A DNA stretch of 64,000 bases, from the NCBI RefSeq assembly GCF_014201905.1, contig NZ_JACHFM010000002.1:1178001-1242000 (forward strand). Direction: 5' to 3'. Made by a program: the position numbers and the translations under genes. Shown one piece after another: positions 19,565 to 28,700 of this stretch. The notes beneath the pieces are model-generated. The model was not told the origin of the DNA and searched no databases. It saw only the letters and a list, made by a program, of their open reading frames with translations. Position 1 is the first letter of the stretch; the number at the start of each line of letters is the position of its first letter. The stretch comes from Amaricoccus macauensis. GTDB taxonomy: Bacteria > Pseudomonadota > Alphaproteobacteria > Rhodobacterales > Rhodobacteraceae.

Positions 19565-21985
19565 TCAGGTCGGGCGAGCCGCGAGTGGCGGCGAATTGCC
19601 CGCCAGGGGCGCTGGATCGGCCGCCCCCGTCTCCGGCGTCTCGTCGGTTTCCGGCACCGGCGGGACGGGGGGCATGTCCCGGCCATAGGCGTTCATGCGG
19701 ATACCGGCCTTGCGGAACTCCTCGTAGATCTCGAAATTCATGTCCGACTTGGCGGAAAGCTGGAAGTTCACGTCCCGAAGCCAGCAGCGCAGTTCGAAGT
19801 TCATCTCGTCCGGGCCGAAGTCCATGAACAGCACACGCGGCGCGGGCTCCTGCAGCACCAGCGGGTGGGTATCGGCGATCTCGAGGAGGATGCGCTCCAC
19901 CGTCTTCGGATCCGACTCGTAGGTGACGCTGATCGGCACCTGAAGGCGCCCCGACATGCTGTTGTGTGTCCGGTTCAGCACCGCGCCGCCGATCAGCGAA
20001 CTGTTCGGCAGGATGACGCTGGCGCGGTCGAAGGTCTCGACCTCGGTCGAGCGCACGTTGATGCCGCGCACGTAGCCGGAATAGCCGCCGACCTCGATCC
20101 AGTCGCCTTCCTTCACCGGGCGCTCAACCAGCAGGATGATCCCGGAGACGAAGTTCGACACGATGTTCTGCATGCCGAAACCGATGCCGACAGAGAGCGC
20201 ACCGGCGACGATGGCGAGGCTCGAGAGATTGAGGCCCGCCGCGGAAATCGCCGCCAGTCCGGCGATGGCGAAGCCCACATAACCAATGCCGGCGAGGACG
20301 GCGTTGCGGCCGCCCGCGTCGAGCCGGGTCCGGGGCAGCACGGTGGAGCGCATCACCCGCTGCATCAGGCGGGTCAGCGCGACGCCGAAGCCGAAGACCA
20401 GCGTGAGGGTGAAGAGCACGCCAACGGACAGGCGCATGCCGCCCATGGTCACGCCGTTGTTCAGCAGCGTCCACACTTCCGCCAGATCGATCCAGCGCGC
20501 GCCCCAGGTGAGTGCGAGGAAGGGCGCCGCGGCCATGCAGACGAGAGCGCCGATCACCACCGGCAGCAGTCCGCCATCCTGGCCCTCTGCGGGCGGGCCG
20601 ACCATTGCCCACGTCACCTTGCAGAGCAGGTCATAGATGACATAGCCCGCGCCGATCAGCCCGAGCGTCAGGATTGTCGGATAGACGAGGAAGGCCCCTG
20701 CCGCCATGTAGCCGGCCGCGCCGAGGATCGGAGCCACAACCGCGAACACCCGAAGCACCCGGGCAATCACCGAGAGGAACCCGAGCCCGGTCGCGAGGGC
20801 CGGAGCGTCCGACATGTCCTTCGGATGCAGGCGCAGCGGCAGCAGCCGCAGGAACCGCGACGCCCGCCAGAGCCCGAGCGCCCCGAGCACGAGCAGCGGA
20901 TAGAACACCGCCACCTGGGTGCCCTGCGAAACGTCCCACTCCGGTGCCGCCGTCTTGAAGGCCGCAGCCAGCGCGAGGAGACCACCAAGGAAGATTGTGA
21001 GCCGGCCCGCGTGCGCCGCTTCGTGATCATCGAGAGGCACGAGGCGATAGTCCGGCTGCTCCGGCGCAAGCAGGCTCGACGCCAGCCAGAACGCCCCGAT
21101 GATGAAACCGACCGGCAATGGCAGCTCGAAGAAGCTGCCGTTCGGTTCCTGCGCGAAGAGCACGCCGAGATCGAAGGCGGCGAAGATGAGGCCGGTCGTC
21201 ACCACCGGAACAACCAGACGCAGCAGATTGCGCAGCGCCACGAGGAAGTCGAAGGTTCGCCCGCCCTTGACAGCCCGCGCCGCCCGCCGCTCGATCCAGC
21301 CGCCGACGCTCCGGCGCACCATCACTGCCGCCGCCACGCCGAGGACAAGCAGCGCGAGGGTCGTCGGCAGTCGCCGCGCCGCCGCCTGGCGGTTGGCCAC
21401 GTCGGAGATCTGGGAGACGATGTGCTCCTTCATGGCGAAGAGCCGCGCCCACGCCTCCTCGCCTGCGGCGAGCCATGTGCCGGGCAGCAGCGGGCTCGGG
21501 CCGCGCGAGAGCAACTCGGCAGAGAAGCGCGCCCGAACGATGCGGTCGATCTGCTCGATGAGGCCGTTTACCCGCTCGAGCACCTCCTGGGCCTCGAGCA
21601 CCGGCGCCTGCGCGCTCGCGATCTGCTCGTTCAGGGTCGCGCGCCGCTGGGCGATCTCCGGGGCTTCGGGCGCACCCTCGGCAGGCGGCTCTCCCAGCGC
21701 CTTCAGCCGACCACTCAGGTCGGTGATCGCCGGCTCCTGCTGTTTCTGGACCTGCGTCGCCTCATCGCGAATCGTCGCGAGTTGCGCGCGCATGATGTCA
21801 AGCGCCGCCGTCGCCGTCGTGGTGTCGTTCACCTGCTCCTGGATGCGCGTCGCGGTCGCGTCCCAGACGTTGGCGCGATCGTTCGGTTGCGCCGCGAGCG
21901 GCAGCGCCAATGCGAGCCAGACGAGGAGCGCCGCGAGGAGGCGAGAGAGGCCCCCGACTGGCGCCCGATCAGCCTTCGCGGACAT
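19565..21985 (-). CDS. MscS-family mechanosensitive channel with DUF3772 domain
   Basis: ATG 21985 with GGGAG upstream gives 806 residues and overlaps the end of cysK by 17 bases. A signal peptide (ends LPLAAQ near residue 33) is followed by a periplasmic helical domain of about 180 residues (DUF3772 type). About ten membrane helices lie from residue 190 on. The pore-lining region GALSVGIGFGMQNIVSNFVSG and the beta domain start VKEGDWIEVGGYSGYV are classical MscS signatures. The C-terminal alpha/beta part ends with a Pro/Ala-rich tail. Such large MscK/MscM-like channels open on osmotic downshift. The overlap with cysK suggests co-transcription without functional linkage. Confidence 0.92.
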   Translation of the reverse strand: MSAKADRAPVGGLSRLLAALLVWLALALPLAAQPNDRANVWDATATRIQEQVNDTTTATAALDIMRAQLATIRDEATQVQKQQEPAITDLSGRLKALGEPPAEGAPEAPEIAQRRATLNEQIASAQAPVLEAQEVLERVNGLIEQIDRIVRARFSAELLSRGPSPLLPGTWLAAGEEAWARLFAMKEHIVSQISDVANRQAAARRLPTTLALLVLGVAAAVMVRRSVGGWIERRAARAVKGGRTFDFLVALRNLLRLVVPVVTTGLIFAAFDLGVLFAQEPNGSFFELPLPVGFIIGAFWLASSLLAPEQPDYRLVPLDDHEAAHAGRLTIFLGGLLALAAAFKTAAPEWDVSQGTQVAVFYPLLVLGALGLWRASRFLRLLPLRLHPKDMSDAPALATGLGFLSVIARVLRVFAVVAPILGAAGYMAAGAFLVYPTILTLGLIGAGYVIYDLLCKVTWAMVGPPAEGQDGGLLPVVIGALVCMAAAPFLALTWGARWIDLAEVWTLLNNGVTMGGMRLSVGVLFTLTLVFGFGVALTRLMQRVMRSTVLPRTRLDAGGRNAVLAGIGYVGFAIAGLAAISAAGLNLSSLAIVAGALSVGIGFGMQNIVSNFVSGIILLVERPVKEGDWIEVGGYSGYVRGINVRSTEVETFDRASVILPNSSLIGGAVLNRTHNSMSGRLQVPISVTYESDPKTVERILLEIADTHPLVLQEPAPRVLFMDFGPDEMNFELRCWLRDVNFQLSAKSDMNFEIYEEFRKAGIRMNAYGRDMPPVPPVPETDETPETGAADPAPLAGNSPPLAARPT

Positions 21986-23003
21986 CCGGAAGCTCCCGCC
22001 GCGCCTCAAGCCATTCCGGCACCGGCAGCCCCTTGGAGCGCAGGAAGTCGGGGTTGAAAAGCTTCGACTGATAGCGCGTCCCATAGTCGCAAAGCACGGT
22101 GATGATCGTCTTGCCCGGCCCCATGTCGCGCGCCATCCGGATGGCGCCCGCGACGTTCATGCCCGAAGACGACCCGAGGCAGAGCCCTTCCTGCGAGAGG
22201 AGATCGAACACCTGCCCGATCGCCTCCGAGTCGGGAATGCGGTACGGGAAATCGACGGCGAGGCCCTCGAGGTTGGCGGTGATCCGCCCCTGACCGATGC
22301 CTTCGGTGATCGACGAGCCTTCGGCTTTCAGCTCCCCGGAAGTGTACCAGCTGAAGAGCGCCGCGCCTTCCGGGTCGGCGAGGCCGATCTTCACGTCGGA
22401 ACTGCGGGCGCGCAAGCCCTCCGCGACCCCCGCGAGGGTGCCGCCTGAACCCACGGCGCAGATGAAGCCGTCGACCTTGCCGCCGGTCTGCTCCCAGATC
22501 TCGGGCGCGGTGGTCTCGACGTGCGCCTGCCGGTTCGCCACATTGTCGAACTGGTTGGCCCAGACGGCGCCGCCGGGCTCGGTCTCGGCGAGGCTGGCCG
22601 CGAGACGCCCGGAATATCGCACGTAGTTGTTCGGATTGCGGTAGGGCGCGGCGGGCACCTCGACGAGCGTGGCGCCGGCGACCCGGATCATGTCCTTCTT
22701 TTCCTGACTCTGGGTCTCAGGAATGACGATCACCGTGCGATAGCCGAGCGCCGAGCCGATCAGCGCCAGCCCGATGCCGGTGTTGCCCGCCGTCCCTTCG
22801 ACGATCGTGCCGCCCGGACGCAGCGCGCCGCGGCGCTCCGCGTCACGGATGATTGACAGCGCGGCGCGGTCCTTGACCGACTGGCCCGGGTTCATGAACT
22901 CGGCCTTGCCCCAGATCTCGCACCCGGTGAGCTCGGACGCGCGGCGCAGGCGAATGAGCGGTGTGTTTCCGACAGCGGCCGGCAGATCCGGTGCAACGAT
23001 CAT
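21969..23003 (-). CDS. cysK: Cysteine synthase A, PLP-dependent
   Basis: The product is 344 residues. The PLP lysine is Lys44 in NPGQSVKDR. The substrate loop is EGTAGNTGIGL, where many CysK proteins have TSGNTG; the Ala form is found in a separate long branch of cysteine synthases. The phosphate-binding loop AVGSGGTLAG near residue 185 is intact. The enzyme makes cysteine from O-acetylserine and sulfide. In Rhodobacter sphaeroides a cysK gene is linked to trgAB at a tellurite-resistance locus, and here the next gene on the same strand is a trgB-like Nudix gene. Confidence 0.93.
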   Translation of the reverse strand: MIVAPDLPAAVGNTPLIRLRRASELTGCEIWGKAEFMNPGQSVKDRAALSIIRDAERRGALRPGGTIVEGTAGNTGIGLALIGSALGYRTVIVIPETQSQEKKDMIRVAGATLVEVPAAPYRNPNNYVRYSGRLAASLAETEPGGAVWANQFDNVANRQAHVETTAPEIWEQTGGKVDGFICAVGSGGTLAGVAEGLRARSSDVKIGLADPEGAALFSWYTSGELKAEGSSITEGIGQGRITANLEGLAVDFPYRIPDSEAIGQVFDLLSQEGLCLGSSSGMNVAGAIRMARDMGPGKTIITVLCDYGTRYQSKLFNPDFLRSKGLPVPEWLEARRELPDVREG

Positions 23004-23105
23004 TCAGTTCCCCTGTGCCGGTGCGACCGGGCGAGACTTATCGGCTTCGCCGCCGGCCATCAACCGGGCTCCCGGCATCGTGCGCGAACGAACGCCGGTG
23101 GACAC

Positions 23106-24191
23106 TCAGAGCCCGGCCCAGTCCGCGCGCAGCCGGGCGGCGTTTGCGTCAAGCCAGAGCAGCGACAGGATGAGCGGCGCGCAGTTGATCTCGCCGGAGG
23201 CGACCGCCGCCACCGCGTCGGCCCGCGTCACCACCAGCGACAGGATGTCCTCGTCCTCCTCGGGGAGACCATGCGTGCCACCGGCGGCGGAAAGATCCGC
23301 CTCGCCCACAAAGGCGGTGATGTACTCCGACATGATCCCCGGGGACGGATAGTACGCCGCCATCCGCTCCAGCCGCCCGAGGGTCAGCCCCGCCTCCTCC
23401 TCGGCCTCGCGCCGCGCCGTCGTCTCCGGCGCCTCGGCCCGGTCGCAGCGCCCGGCCACCGTCTCGAGGCACCAGGGCCGCGGGTCGTGCCGGGCGTAGG
23501 GACCGGCGCGGAACTGCTCGATCAGCAGCACCGCATCGAGGCGCGGATCGTAGGGCAGTACCGTCACTGCGTCGCCGCTGGTGAAGACCGCACGCTCGAG
23601 CGTGGGCGACTCGCCGCCGTCGTGACGCCGGTGGCGCACCCGGTGTTCCTCGATGCCGAAATAGTGCGCGTAGGGCCGCCGGAGGCGCTCCTCGGTCACG
23701 TCCTCCGCGCCGAGCCCCGAGCCGAGTTCGCACGGGATCCGGGTCTCCGGCCCGCGCGCCCGCCCGAGGGCGCGGATCGAGATGCCGTGCATGAGAAACG
23801 GCATGTCCGCCGCAGGGCGCTGGCCGAACTGATCCATCGCCTCGGACAGGGCCTCGAACAGCCGTTGCCGCGCCTCGCCTTCGGGAACCGTACCCTCGGC
23901 CGACGGTTCGGTCAGGACATATGCCTCCACGCCGCCCCCCACCGGAACCGGCGCCGCGCCAATCGCGGCCATGGCGAAATCCAGTCGCGCCCGCTGCTCC
24001 GCGGTCGGCTCGGCCACGTGGCCCGCAGTCCCGGCCCCCGGCGAGGCGGCGAGAGCGATCCGCACCCCGCCGTCCCCGGCGAGGGCGACCCCCGGGAGGG
24101 TCGCAGGACGCAGCGCGGGCGCCCCGTCGGGCAGGATTGCAGCCAGAATATCGGGCGCATCGAACGGCGGATGGAGGAATAACGTGGTCAA
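23106..24191 (-). CDS. trgB: Nudix hydrolase with N-terminal GGCT-like domain, TrgB-like
   Basis: The product is 361 residues. The C-terminal half holds a complete Nudix box (G-x5-E-x7-REA-x-EE-x-GL) at about residues 247-269, preceded by LLIEQFRAGPY, as in ADP-ribose pyrophosphatases. The N-terminal 170 residues are weakly conserved and include a segment (GTVPEGEARQRLFEALSEAM) that may be a degraded gamma-glutamylcyclotransferase-like fold. This two-part layout and linkage to cysK fit TrgB of the Rhodobacter tellurite-resistance locus. ADP-ribose hydrolysis is the likely reaction. The symbol rests on architecture and neighbourhood, not on a search. Confidence 0.82.
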   Translation of the reverse strand: MTTLFLHPPFDAPDILAAILPDGAPALRPATLPGVALAGDGGVRIALAASPGAGTAGHVAEPTAEQRARLDFAMAAIGAAPVPVGGGVEAYVLTEPSAEGTVPEGEARQRLFEALSEAMDQFGQRPAADMPFLMHGISIRALGRARGPETRIPCELGSGLGAEDVTEERLRRPYAHYFGIEEHRVRHRRHDGGESPTLERAVFTSGDAVTVLPYDPRLDAVLLIEQFRAGPYARHDPRPWCLETVAGRCDRAEAPETTARREAEEEAGLTLGRLERMAAYYPSPGIMSEYITAFVGEADLSAAGGTHGLPEEDEDILSLVVTRADAVAAVASGEINCAPLILSLLWLDANAARLRADWAGL

Positions 24192-24263
24192 AGCGCCTCC
24201 GGTGATCCATTTGTCGAGTGTTCTCGTAGCATCGAGACCGTGCCAGATACAGGTGGCCTATCC

Positions 24264-24884
24264 GTGAAGAGCCCGACTTCCGACTTGTCCCCCGCCGCGC
24301 AGGCCGGTCCCGCCGCGCACCTGCCGCCGGCGATGATCTCGGACTACGCCGCCGGACTGCTTTCGCCGGGGCTGAGCTTGCTGGTGGCGAGCCACTTCAC
24401 CTCCTGCCCGTGCTGCCGCGCGAAGGCGGCACGGTTCGAGGCCCTGGGTGGCGCGCTGCTCGCGGGAGCCGATCCGGTGGCGCCGGAGCCCTGCTGTCTC
24501 GAGGCGGCCCTCGCGCGGATCGAGGCGGCAGAACGCGCCGAGCCCTGCTTCGATGCGCAGGGCTGGCCCCTGCCACGCCCGCTCTGCCGGCGGCTGGAGC
24601 GGCCGATCCGGGAACTCGACTTCACGGCGATCGCGCCGGGCCTCGAAGCGAGCCGGCTCGACGGCTTCCCCGGCGAGACCGTCACCATCCGGCGCGCCGC
24701 CTCGGGCGTGCCGCTGGTGACGCCGGGCGCAAGGATCGGGACGATGGGGCTCCTGCTCTCGGGAGCCGCCCAGGTCGGCGGCACCGTGTTCGGCCCCGGT
24801 GACTGCCTCGCCGAACTGGCGGACGCGCCCCGCGCGACCGGCTCCTCGGCGTGCCTCTGCCTGATGGTCGAACCCGCCGCATAA
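24264..24884 (+). CDS. Orphan ChrR-like zinc anti-sigma protein
   Basis: GTG 24264 has AGGTGG seven bases upstream and gives 206 residues; GTG 24240 is an alternative. The N-terminus matches the ChrR/ZAS zinc anti-sigma domain. His19, His44, Cys48 and Cys51 (HFTSCPCC) fall at the spacing of the four ChrR zinc ligands, around SDYAAGLLSPGLSLLVA. The C-terminal part aligns with the cupin-like domain but contains no histidine, so its metal site is lost. ChrR holds the singlet-oxygen sigma factor RpoE inactive. No ECF sigma gene is adjacent here, so the partner is unknown. It is divergent from the Nudix gene. Confidence 0.78.
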   Translation: MKSPTSDLSPAAQAGPAAHLPPAMISDYAAGLLSPGLSLLVASHFTSCPCCRAKAARFEALGGALLAGADPVAPEPCCLEAALARIEAAERAEPCFDAQGWPLPRPLCRRLERPIRELDFTAIAPGLEASRLDGFPGETVTIRRAASGVPLVTPGARIGTMGLLLSGAAQVGGTVFGPGDCLAELADAPRATGSSACLCLMVEPAA

Positions 24885-24891
24885 CGGCGAA

Positions 24892-24913
24892 GGCCCGCAG
24901 TGCGATGCGGGCC
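24892..24913. terminator. Hairpin between convergent chrR-like and M23 genes
   Basis: GGCCCGCA at 24892-24899 pairs perfectly with TGCGGGCC at 24906-24913 over a six-base loop, eight bases past the chrR-like stop. There is no T-run. Confidence 0.5.
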
Positions 24914-24977
24914 GGTCCCTAAGTCGGATGGATCAATCGAGATGAGCGGCGCGGCTCCTTCGGGGGCCGGACCCGGC

Positions 24978-26297
24978 TCAGAAGTCCTTCGCGGCTTCCA
25001 GATAGGTCATCGGGTTCACCGGCTGATCGTTGACCCGGACCTCGTAATGGAGATGCGAGCCGGTGCTGCGCCCGGTCGAGCCCATGTCGCCGATCTGCAT
25101 GTTGCGCGATATCTGCTGTCCGACCTTGACGCGAATCCGGCTGAGATGGCCGTAGACCGTCTCCAGCCCGAAATCGTGCCGGATTTTCACGACATTGCCG
25201 TATCCGCTCTCGCGTCCGGCGGTGATCACGACACCGTCGGCCGTGGCATAGATCGGCGTGCCGCGCGGGCCGGCCATATCGACCCCCGCGTGCATGCGCC
25301 TCCCGGCGCCCTTCGGGTCGTGCCTGTAGCCGAACGGGCTCGAGAAGCGGAAGGTGTCGAGGACCGGCATGGTGACGGGAAGCTTCTCGACCGCCACGCG
25401 CATCAGGTTCATCCGGTCGATGTCGAGCATCAGCTGGTCGAGGCGGCTGTTCTCCGCCCCGTCGATCGACCGGGTCGAGACCGAGACGTCGCCGAGCGGC
25501 CCGCCGACCCCTGAATAGTTCGACCGGACCGTGGCGATCAGCCCGTCGACGTCGAGGTCGGTCTTGCCGATGATCTTCTCAAGGGGGCCGAACGACATGG
25601 CGACCGCCTGCGAAAGCTCGTCGATCATCTCGTCCTGGCGCTGGCCATCGACGCGCGCCTTCAACTCCAGATCGGCAAGCTGCTGGCTCAGGGCCGCGCG
25701 ATCGGCAGTGGCGCGGTCGCGCGCAACCACAGCCTCGGAGAGCGCCTGCGAGACAGTGCCCAAGGTGTCCGTCAGCCCTGCCCCATCCGCTTCGCGGCCG
25801 AGTGAGGCACTTACCTCGTTCACCAGCCGCTCGTTCGCCTGCGACACCGCGTCGCGCTCTGCCACCGCATCAGCGAGACGCGCACGCATCAGATCGAGCG
25901 CGGTCGAAAGCTCGCGCCGCTCCTCGACCGAGGTCAGGATCGCCGACTGCTGGCGGCTGATCTGCTCCATGGCGACCTGGAAGCGTTCCTGCGCCGAGCG
26001 CGCCTCGGCCGCCCGCTGGTCCCGCTCCGCTGCCACGTCCTCGAGACGTTCCTGATAGGCCGACTGCAGCACGGCAGCCGAACTCAGCCGGTGATCGGGG
26101 CCCACCGCCTCGATTGCCAGAGTTGCCGACAGGACGGCGACCCAACCGACGACGCCAGCGAAGGCGGTGCCGGACATGAGCTGGACGAGCGGTGTGAACC
26201 GGAGTGACCGGGTGGAGCGGGGAGTCTGGATGAGGAGGTGCTTCTCCGGGATGATACGCGCGAGCCCGCCGTTCAAACGTCGCCGAAGTGCCCCCAC
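24978..26297 (-). CDS. Membrane-anchored M23 peptidase with coiled coil (DUF5930 type)
   Basis: The product is 439 residues. One membrane helix lies at about residues 40-62, followed by a long Ala/Glu/Arg-rich coiled coil (about 75-215) of the DUF5930 type. A C-terminal LytM/M23 domain comes last. The zinc motif HAGVD is near residue 335, and HLHYEV near 412 holds the second His pair. PFGYRHDP and ATADGVV are further M23 hallmarks. It should be a periplasmic endopeptidase cutting peptidoglycan cross-links or activating an amidase at the division site. This architecture is common in Rhodobacterales and helps place the organism. Confidence 0.93.
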   Translation of the reverse strand: MGALRRRLNGGLARIIPEKHLLIQTPRSTRSLRFTPLVQLMSGTAFAGVVGWVAVLSATLAIEAVGPDHRLSSAAVLQSAYQERLEDVAAERDQRAAEARSAQERFQVAMEQISRQQSAILTSVEERRELSTALDLMRARLADAVAERDAVSQANERLVNEVSASLGREADGAGLTDTLGTVSQALSEAVVARDRATADRAALSQQLADLELKARVDGQRQDEMIDELSQAVAMSFGPLEKIIGKTDLDVDGLIATVRSNYSGVGGPLGDVSVSTRSIDGAENSRLDQLMLDIDRMNLMRVAVEKLPVTMPVLDTFRFSSPFGYRHDPKGAGRRMHAGVDMAGPRGTPIYATADGVVITAGRESGYGNVVKIRHDFGLETVYGHLSRIRVKVGQQISRNMQIGDMGSTGRSTGSHLHYEVRVNDQPVNPMTYLEAAKDF

Positions 26298-26584
26298 GCT
26301 CGCCCCCTGATTGTTCTGACTTCGCCGGATGGTGCGTTCCGTCAGCGGTTTGTCTAGAAATGATGAGAGTGCGGTGCAACGCAGGAGCGTTCACAAGTCG
26401 TCAAACTGGCGGATAGTTGCCGATACACAATCTCTGGTTGTCGAGGCGACATCCCTCACAATGTATGGAGCCGCCTGACCGCCGGGCGGCCGGGGCGCCA
26501 CCCGGGGCCTTCTGTATGGCCACCTCCGCCGGGCCATCTGGTCGCCGGAAGCCGCTGCACCGCGGGATGGCGTTTCGCGGAGGG
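26298..26584. other. Intergenic region without a recognised gene
   Basis: These 287 bases separate the M23 peptidase start from the end of the class V aminotransferase gene. Both genes are on the minus strand. The M23 promoter must lie near 26300-26400, where composition drops in G+C. The open frames here are shadows or lack recognisable products. Confidence 0.5.
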
Positions 26585-28066
26585 CTAGCCGTCCTGGAGG
26601 GCCATCGCCTCCCCGCGCGGGTCGAGCACGAACCGAGCGGTCGCCGTGTCGACCCGGTAATCGGCCTGTGCCATCGGCTCGCGCGCCAGATCGTCCACCG
26701 CGCGGATGATCGCGTCCGCCTTGGCGTCGTCGAGCAGGTAGCTCAGGTTGAGGCGGACCCAGCCGGGCTTCGCGATCTCTTCTCCCCGCGCGATTCGCTC
26801 GCGAAGCACGCCGGACTCCGCCGCGTCGATCCCGAGCAGCCGGTGGGCGTAGGGTCCGGCGCAGGCGCAGCCGCCCCGCGCCTGAATGCCGTGGCAGTCG
26901 CTCAGCATGCGGGTGAAGAGCTGCTGATGGACGAATCCCCCGTGCCCGTCTCGCACCCGGAACGAGAAGATCGGCAGGCGCGGCGCATCCCGCAGGCCGA
27001 GGAGATCGAGCCGGGGGCTGTCGCTCCACCCCTCGAATGCGCGCGCAACGAGTTCCCGATGGCGGCGGTCGATGTGATCCTGACCGACTGCGGCCTTCAC
27101 CATGAAGGCGAGCGCCGCGCGGACGTCGCCGAGCGTGTTCGGCGTGCCCGCCTCTTCGCGCGCCACCAGATTGTCGGAATAGTCGTGTCCCCAGGGCGAG
27201 ACGAAGCGCACGGTGCCGCCGCCGGGCCAGGTGGGCGACAGGGTCGCCACGGCGGATTTGCGGACGATCAGCACTCCCGACGCCCCCGGGCCGCCGGGGA
27301 ACTTGTGCGGCGACACCACCACGGCGTCCTTGTCGGAGACGTCTATCGGCAGATACGGCCCCGCTCCGGCATAGTCCCAGACCGAGCGCGCACCATGGCG
27401 GCGCAGAATCTCCGAGACGCGGGCTACGTCCGTGACGATGCCGGTCACGTTCGACGCCGCCGAGAACGCGCCGATCACCAGCTCCCGCTCGCTGTTCGCG
27501 CGCAAGACTTGCTCAAGCTGGCCGAGGTCGGGGCCGCCCCCGGCGGCTTCGTCCAGCATGACGACATCGGCGCCGCTTTCCCGCCACGGCAGGATGTTGG
27601 AGTGATGCTCGTAAGGCCCGAGCACGACCAGCGGCACGCCACCCCGCGCGATCGCGGCGGGAACGCCCAGCAGCGAGACGAGGCGGTTCAGGCCGGCGGT
27701 CGCGCCGGATCCGGCGAAGATCACCGCATGTTCGTCGCTCGCGCCGGTCAGTTCGGCGATCACCGCCCGCGCCTCGGTGCGCAGGCGCGTCATGAAGGCG
27801 CCACAGGCCGACGCCTCGGTGTGGCTGTTCGAGTAGAACGGCAGCACCTCGTCGCGGATGAAATCCTCCACCTGTGCCAGAGCCCGCCCGGACGCGACGT
27901 AGTCCGCGTAGATCAACGGCTTTGGCCCGAACGGCCCCTCGATGACCGCCTTCTCGCCGATCAGCCCGGCCCGCAACCGCTCGACCGCTCCCGGCCCGCC
28001 GAGAGACCCGCGAAACCGGGCAAGCGGGCTTTCGTCGGAAAGGTTCAGGGTTGCGCCGTGCGCCAT
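26585..28066 (-). CDS. Class V aminotransferase-fold enzyme, cysteine desulfurase-like
   Basis: ATG 28066 with a GGAG site gives 493 residues. The PLP lysine sits in SPHKFPGGPGASG near residue 254, preceded by the cofactor Asp in SVWDYAGAGPYLP. A Cys-rich loop, ARGGCACAGPYAH near residue 399, occupies the place of the mobile catalytic cysteine of group II desulfurases. TLNLSD and IYADYVASGRAL at the start are typical of long class V members seen in alphaproteobacteria. No isc or suf partner genes are near. The divergent Lrp gene suggests amino acid control, so it may be a specialised desulfurase or lyase rather than a general Fe-S cluster donor. Confidence 0.87.
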   Translation of the reverse strand: MAHGATLNLSDESPLARFRGSLGGPGAVERLRAGLIGEKAVIEGPFGPKPLIYADYVASGRALAQVEDFIRDEVLPFYSNSHTEASACGAFMTRLRTEARAVIAELTGASDEHAVIFAGSGATAGLNRLVSLLGVPAAIARGGVPLVVLGPYEHHSNILPWRESGADVVMLDEAAGGGPDLGQLEQVLRANSERELVIGAFSAASNVTGIVTDVARVSEILRRHGARSVWDYAGAGPYLPIDVSDKDAVVVSPHKFPGGPGASGVLIVRKSAVATLSPTWPGGGTVRFVSPWGHDYSDNLVAREEAGTPNTLGDVRAALAFMVKAAVGQDHIDRRHRELVARAFEGWSDSPRLDLLGLRDAPRLPIFSFRVRDGHGGFVHQQLFTRMLSDCHGIQARGGCACAGPYAHRLLGIDAAESGVLRERIARGEEIAKPGWVRLNLSYLLDDAKADAIIRAVDDLAREPMAQADYRVDTATARFVLDPRGEAMALQDG

Positions 28067-28141
28067 GGGGATCTCCGTTGTGGTCCGGCAAAACTCACGG
28101 AGGATCGGCGCGATTTCCACATCATATCTCTTCCGGCGAAG

Positions 28142-28162
28142 TTCATTTTGTTGTCAAATGAA
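28142..28162. promoter_or_regulatory. Palindrome in the Lrp/desulfurase divergent region
   Basis: TTCATTT at 28142-28148 and AAATGAA at 28156-28162 form a perfect inverted repeat with a seven-base spacer. The element lies in the 99-base divergent region and ends three bases before the lrp-type start. It is the natural candidate operator for that regulator, and would repress its own gene by blocking the start. Confidence 0.65.
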
Positions 28163-28165
28163 CGA

Positions 28166-28645
28166 ATGAACCGCCCCAAGATAGATCATGTCGACGCAGC
28201 CATCCTGCGTGCCCTGCAACGGGACTCCTCACTGTCACAGCGCGCGCTGGCCGAAGAGGTCGGGCTGTCGCAGAACGCCTGCTGGCGACGGCTGCAGGCC
28301 ATTCGCGACCGGGGGTTGATCGTCGGCCATTCGCTGCGGGTGGATCGGGCCATGCTGGCGCTCGACATCGTCGCCTTCGTCGTGCTGCGCACCCGCCGCC
28401 ATTCGCGTGAGTGGCTGGAAACGTTCCGTCAGCATGTGAGCAGCATTCCCGAGGTGGTCGATTTCTACCGGATCAGCGGCGAATACGACTACATGCTGAA
28501 GGTCGTGACTCATGACATCGCGAGCTATGACCGCTTCTACCAGCGACTGATCGAGAAGGTCGAACTGGAGACCGTGACGACCTATTTCGCCATGGAGGCG
28601 ATCGTCGAGCAACGCCCGTTCCCGATCACCGAAACCGGCGACTGA
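28166..28645 (+). CDS. Lrp/AsnC-family regulator
   Basis: The product is 159 residues, standard for the family. The N-terminal helix-turn-helix ([32 protein letters not shown]) is textbook, followed by [14 protein letters not shown]. The RAM effector domain holds [17 protein letters not shown] and ends with [15 protein letters not shown]. Such proteins form octamers and respond to an amino acid. Divergence from the class V enzyme suggests it controls that gene, with cysteine, selenocysteine or a related amino acid as the possible signal. The signal is inference only. Confidence 0.94.
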   Translation: MNRPKIDHVDAAILRALQRDSSLSQRALAEEVGLSQNACWRRLQAIRDRGLIVGHSLRVDRAMLALDIVAFVVLRTRRHSREWLETFRQHVSSIPEVVDFYRISGEYDYMLKVVTHDIASYDRFYQRLIEKVELETVTTYFAMEAIVEQRPFPITETGD

Positions 28646-28700
28646 CGGGGCGCGCGGGCGCAGGCCACCTCGTGCCGGCGACGAGCGGTGGGAGGGAGGA

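Noticed and set aside
19865-22057. Plus-strand open frame of 730 codons opposite the MscS channel gene
   Set aside because: Composition is extreme in Arg and His with no hydrophobic core, while the minus strand encodes clear MscS signatures.
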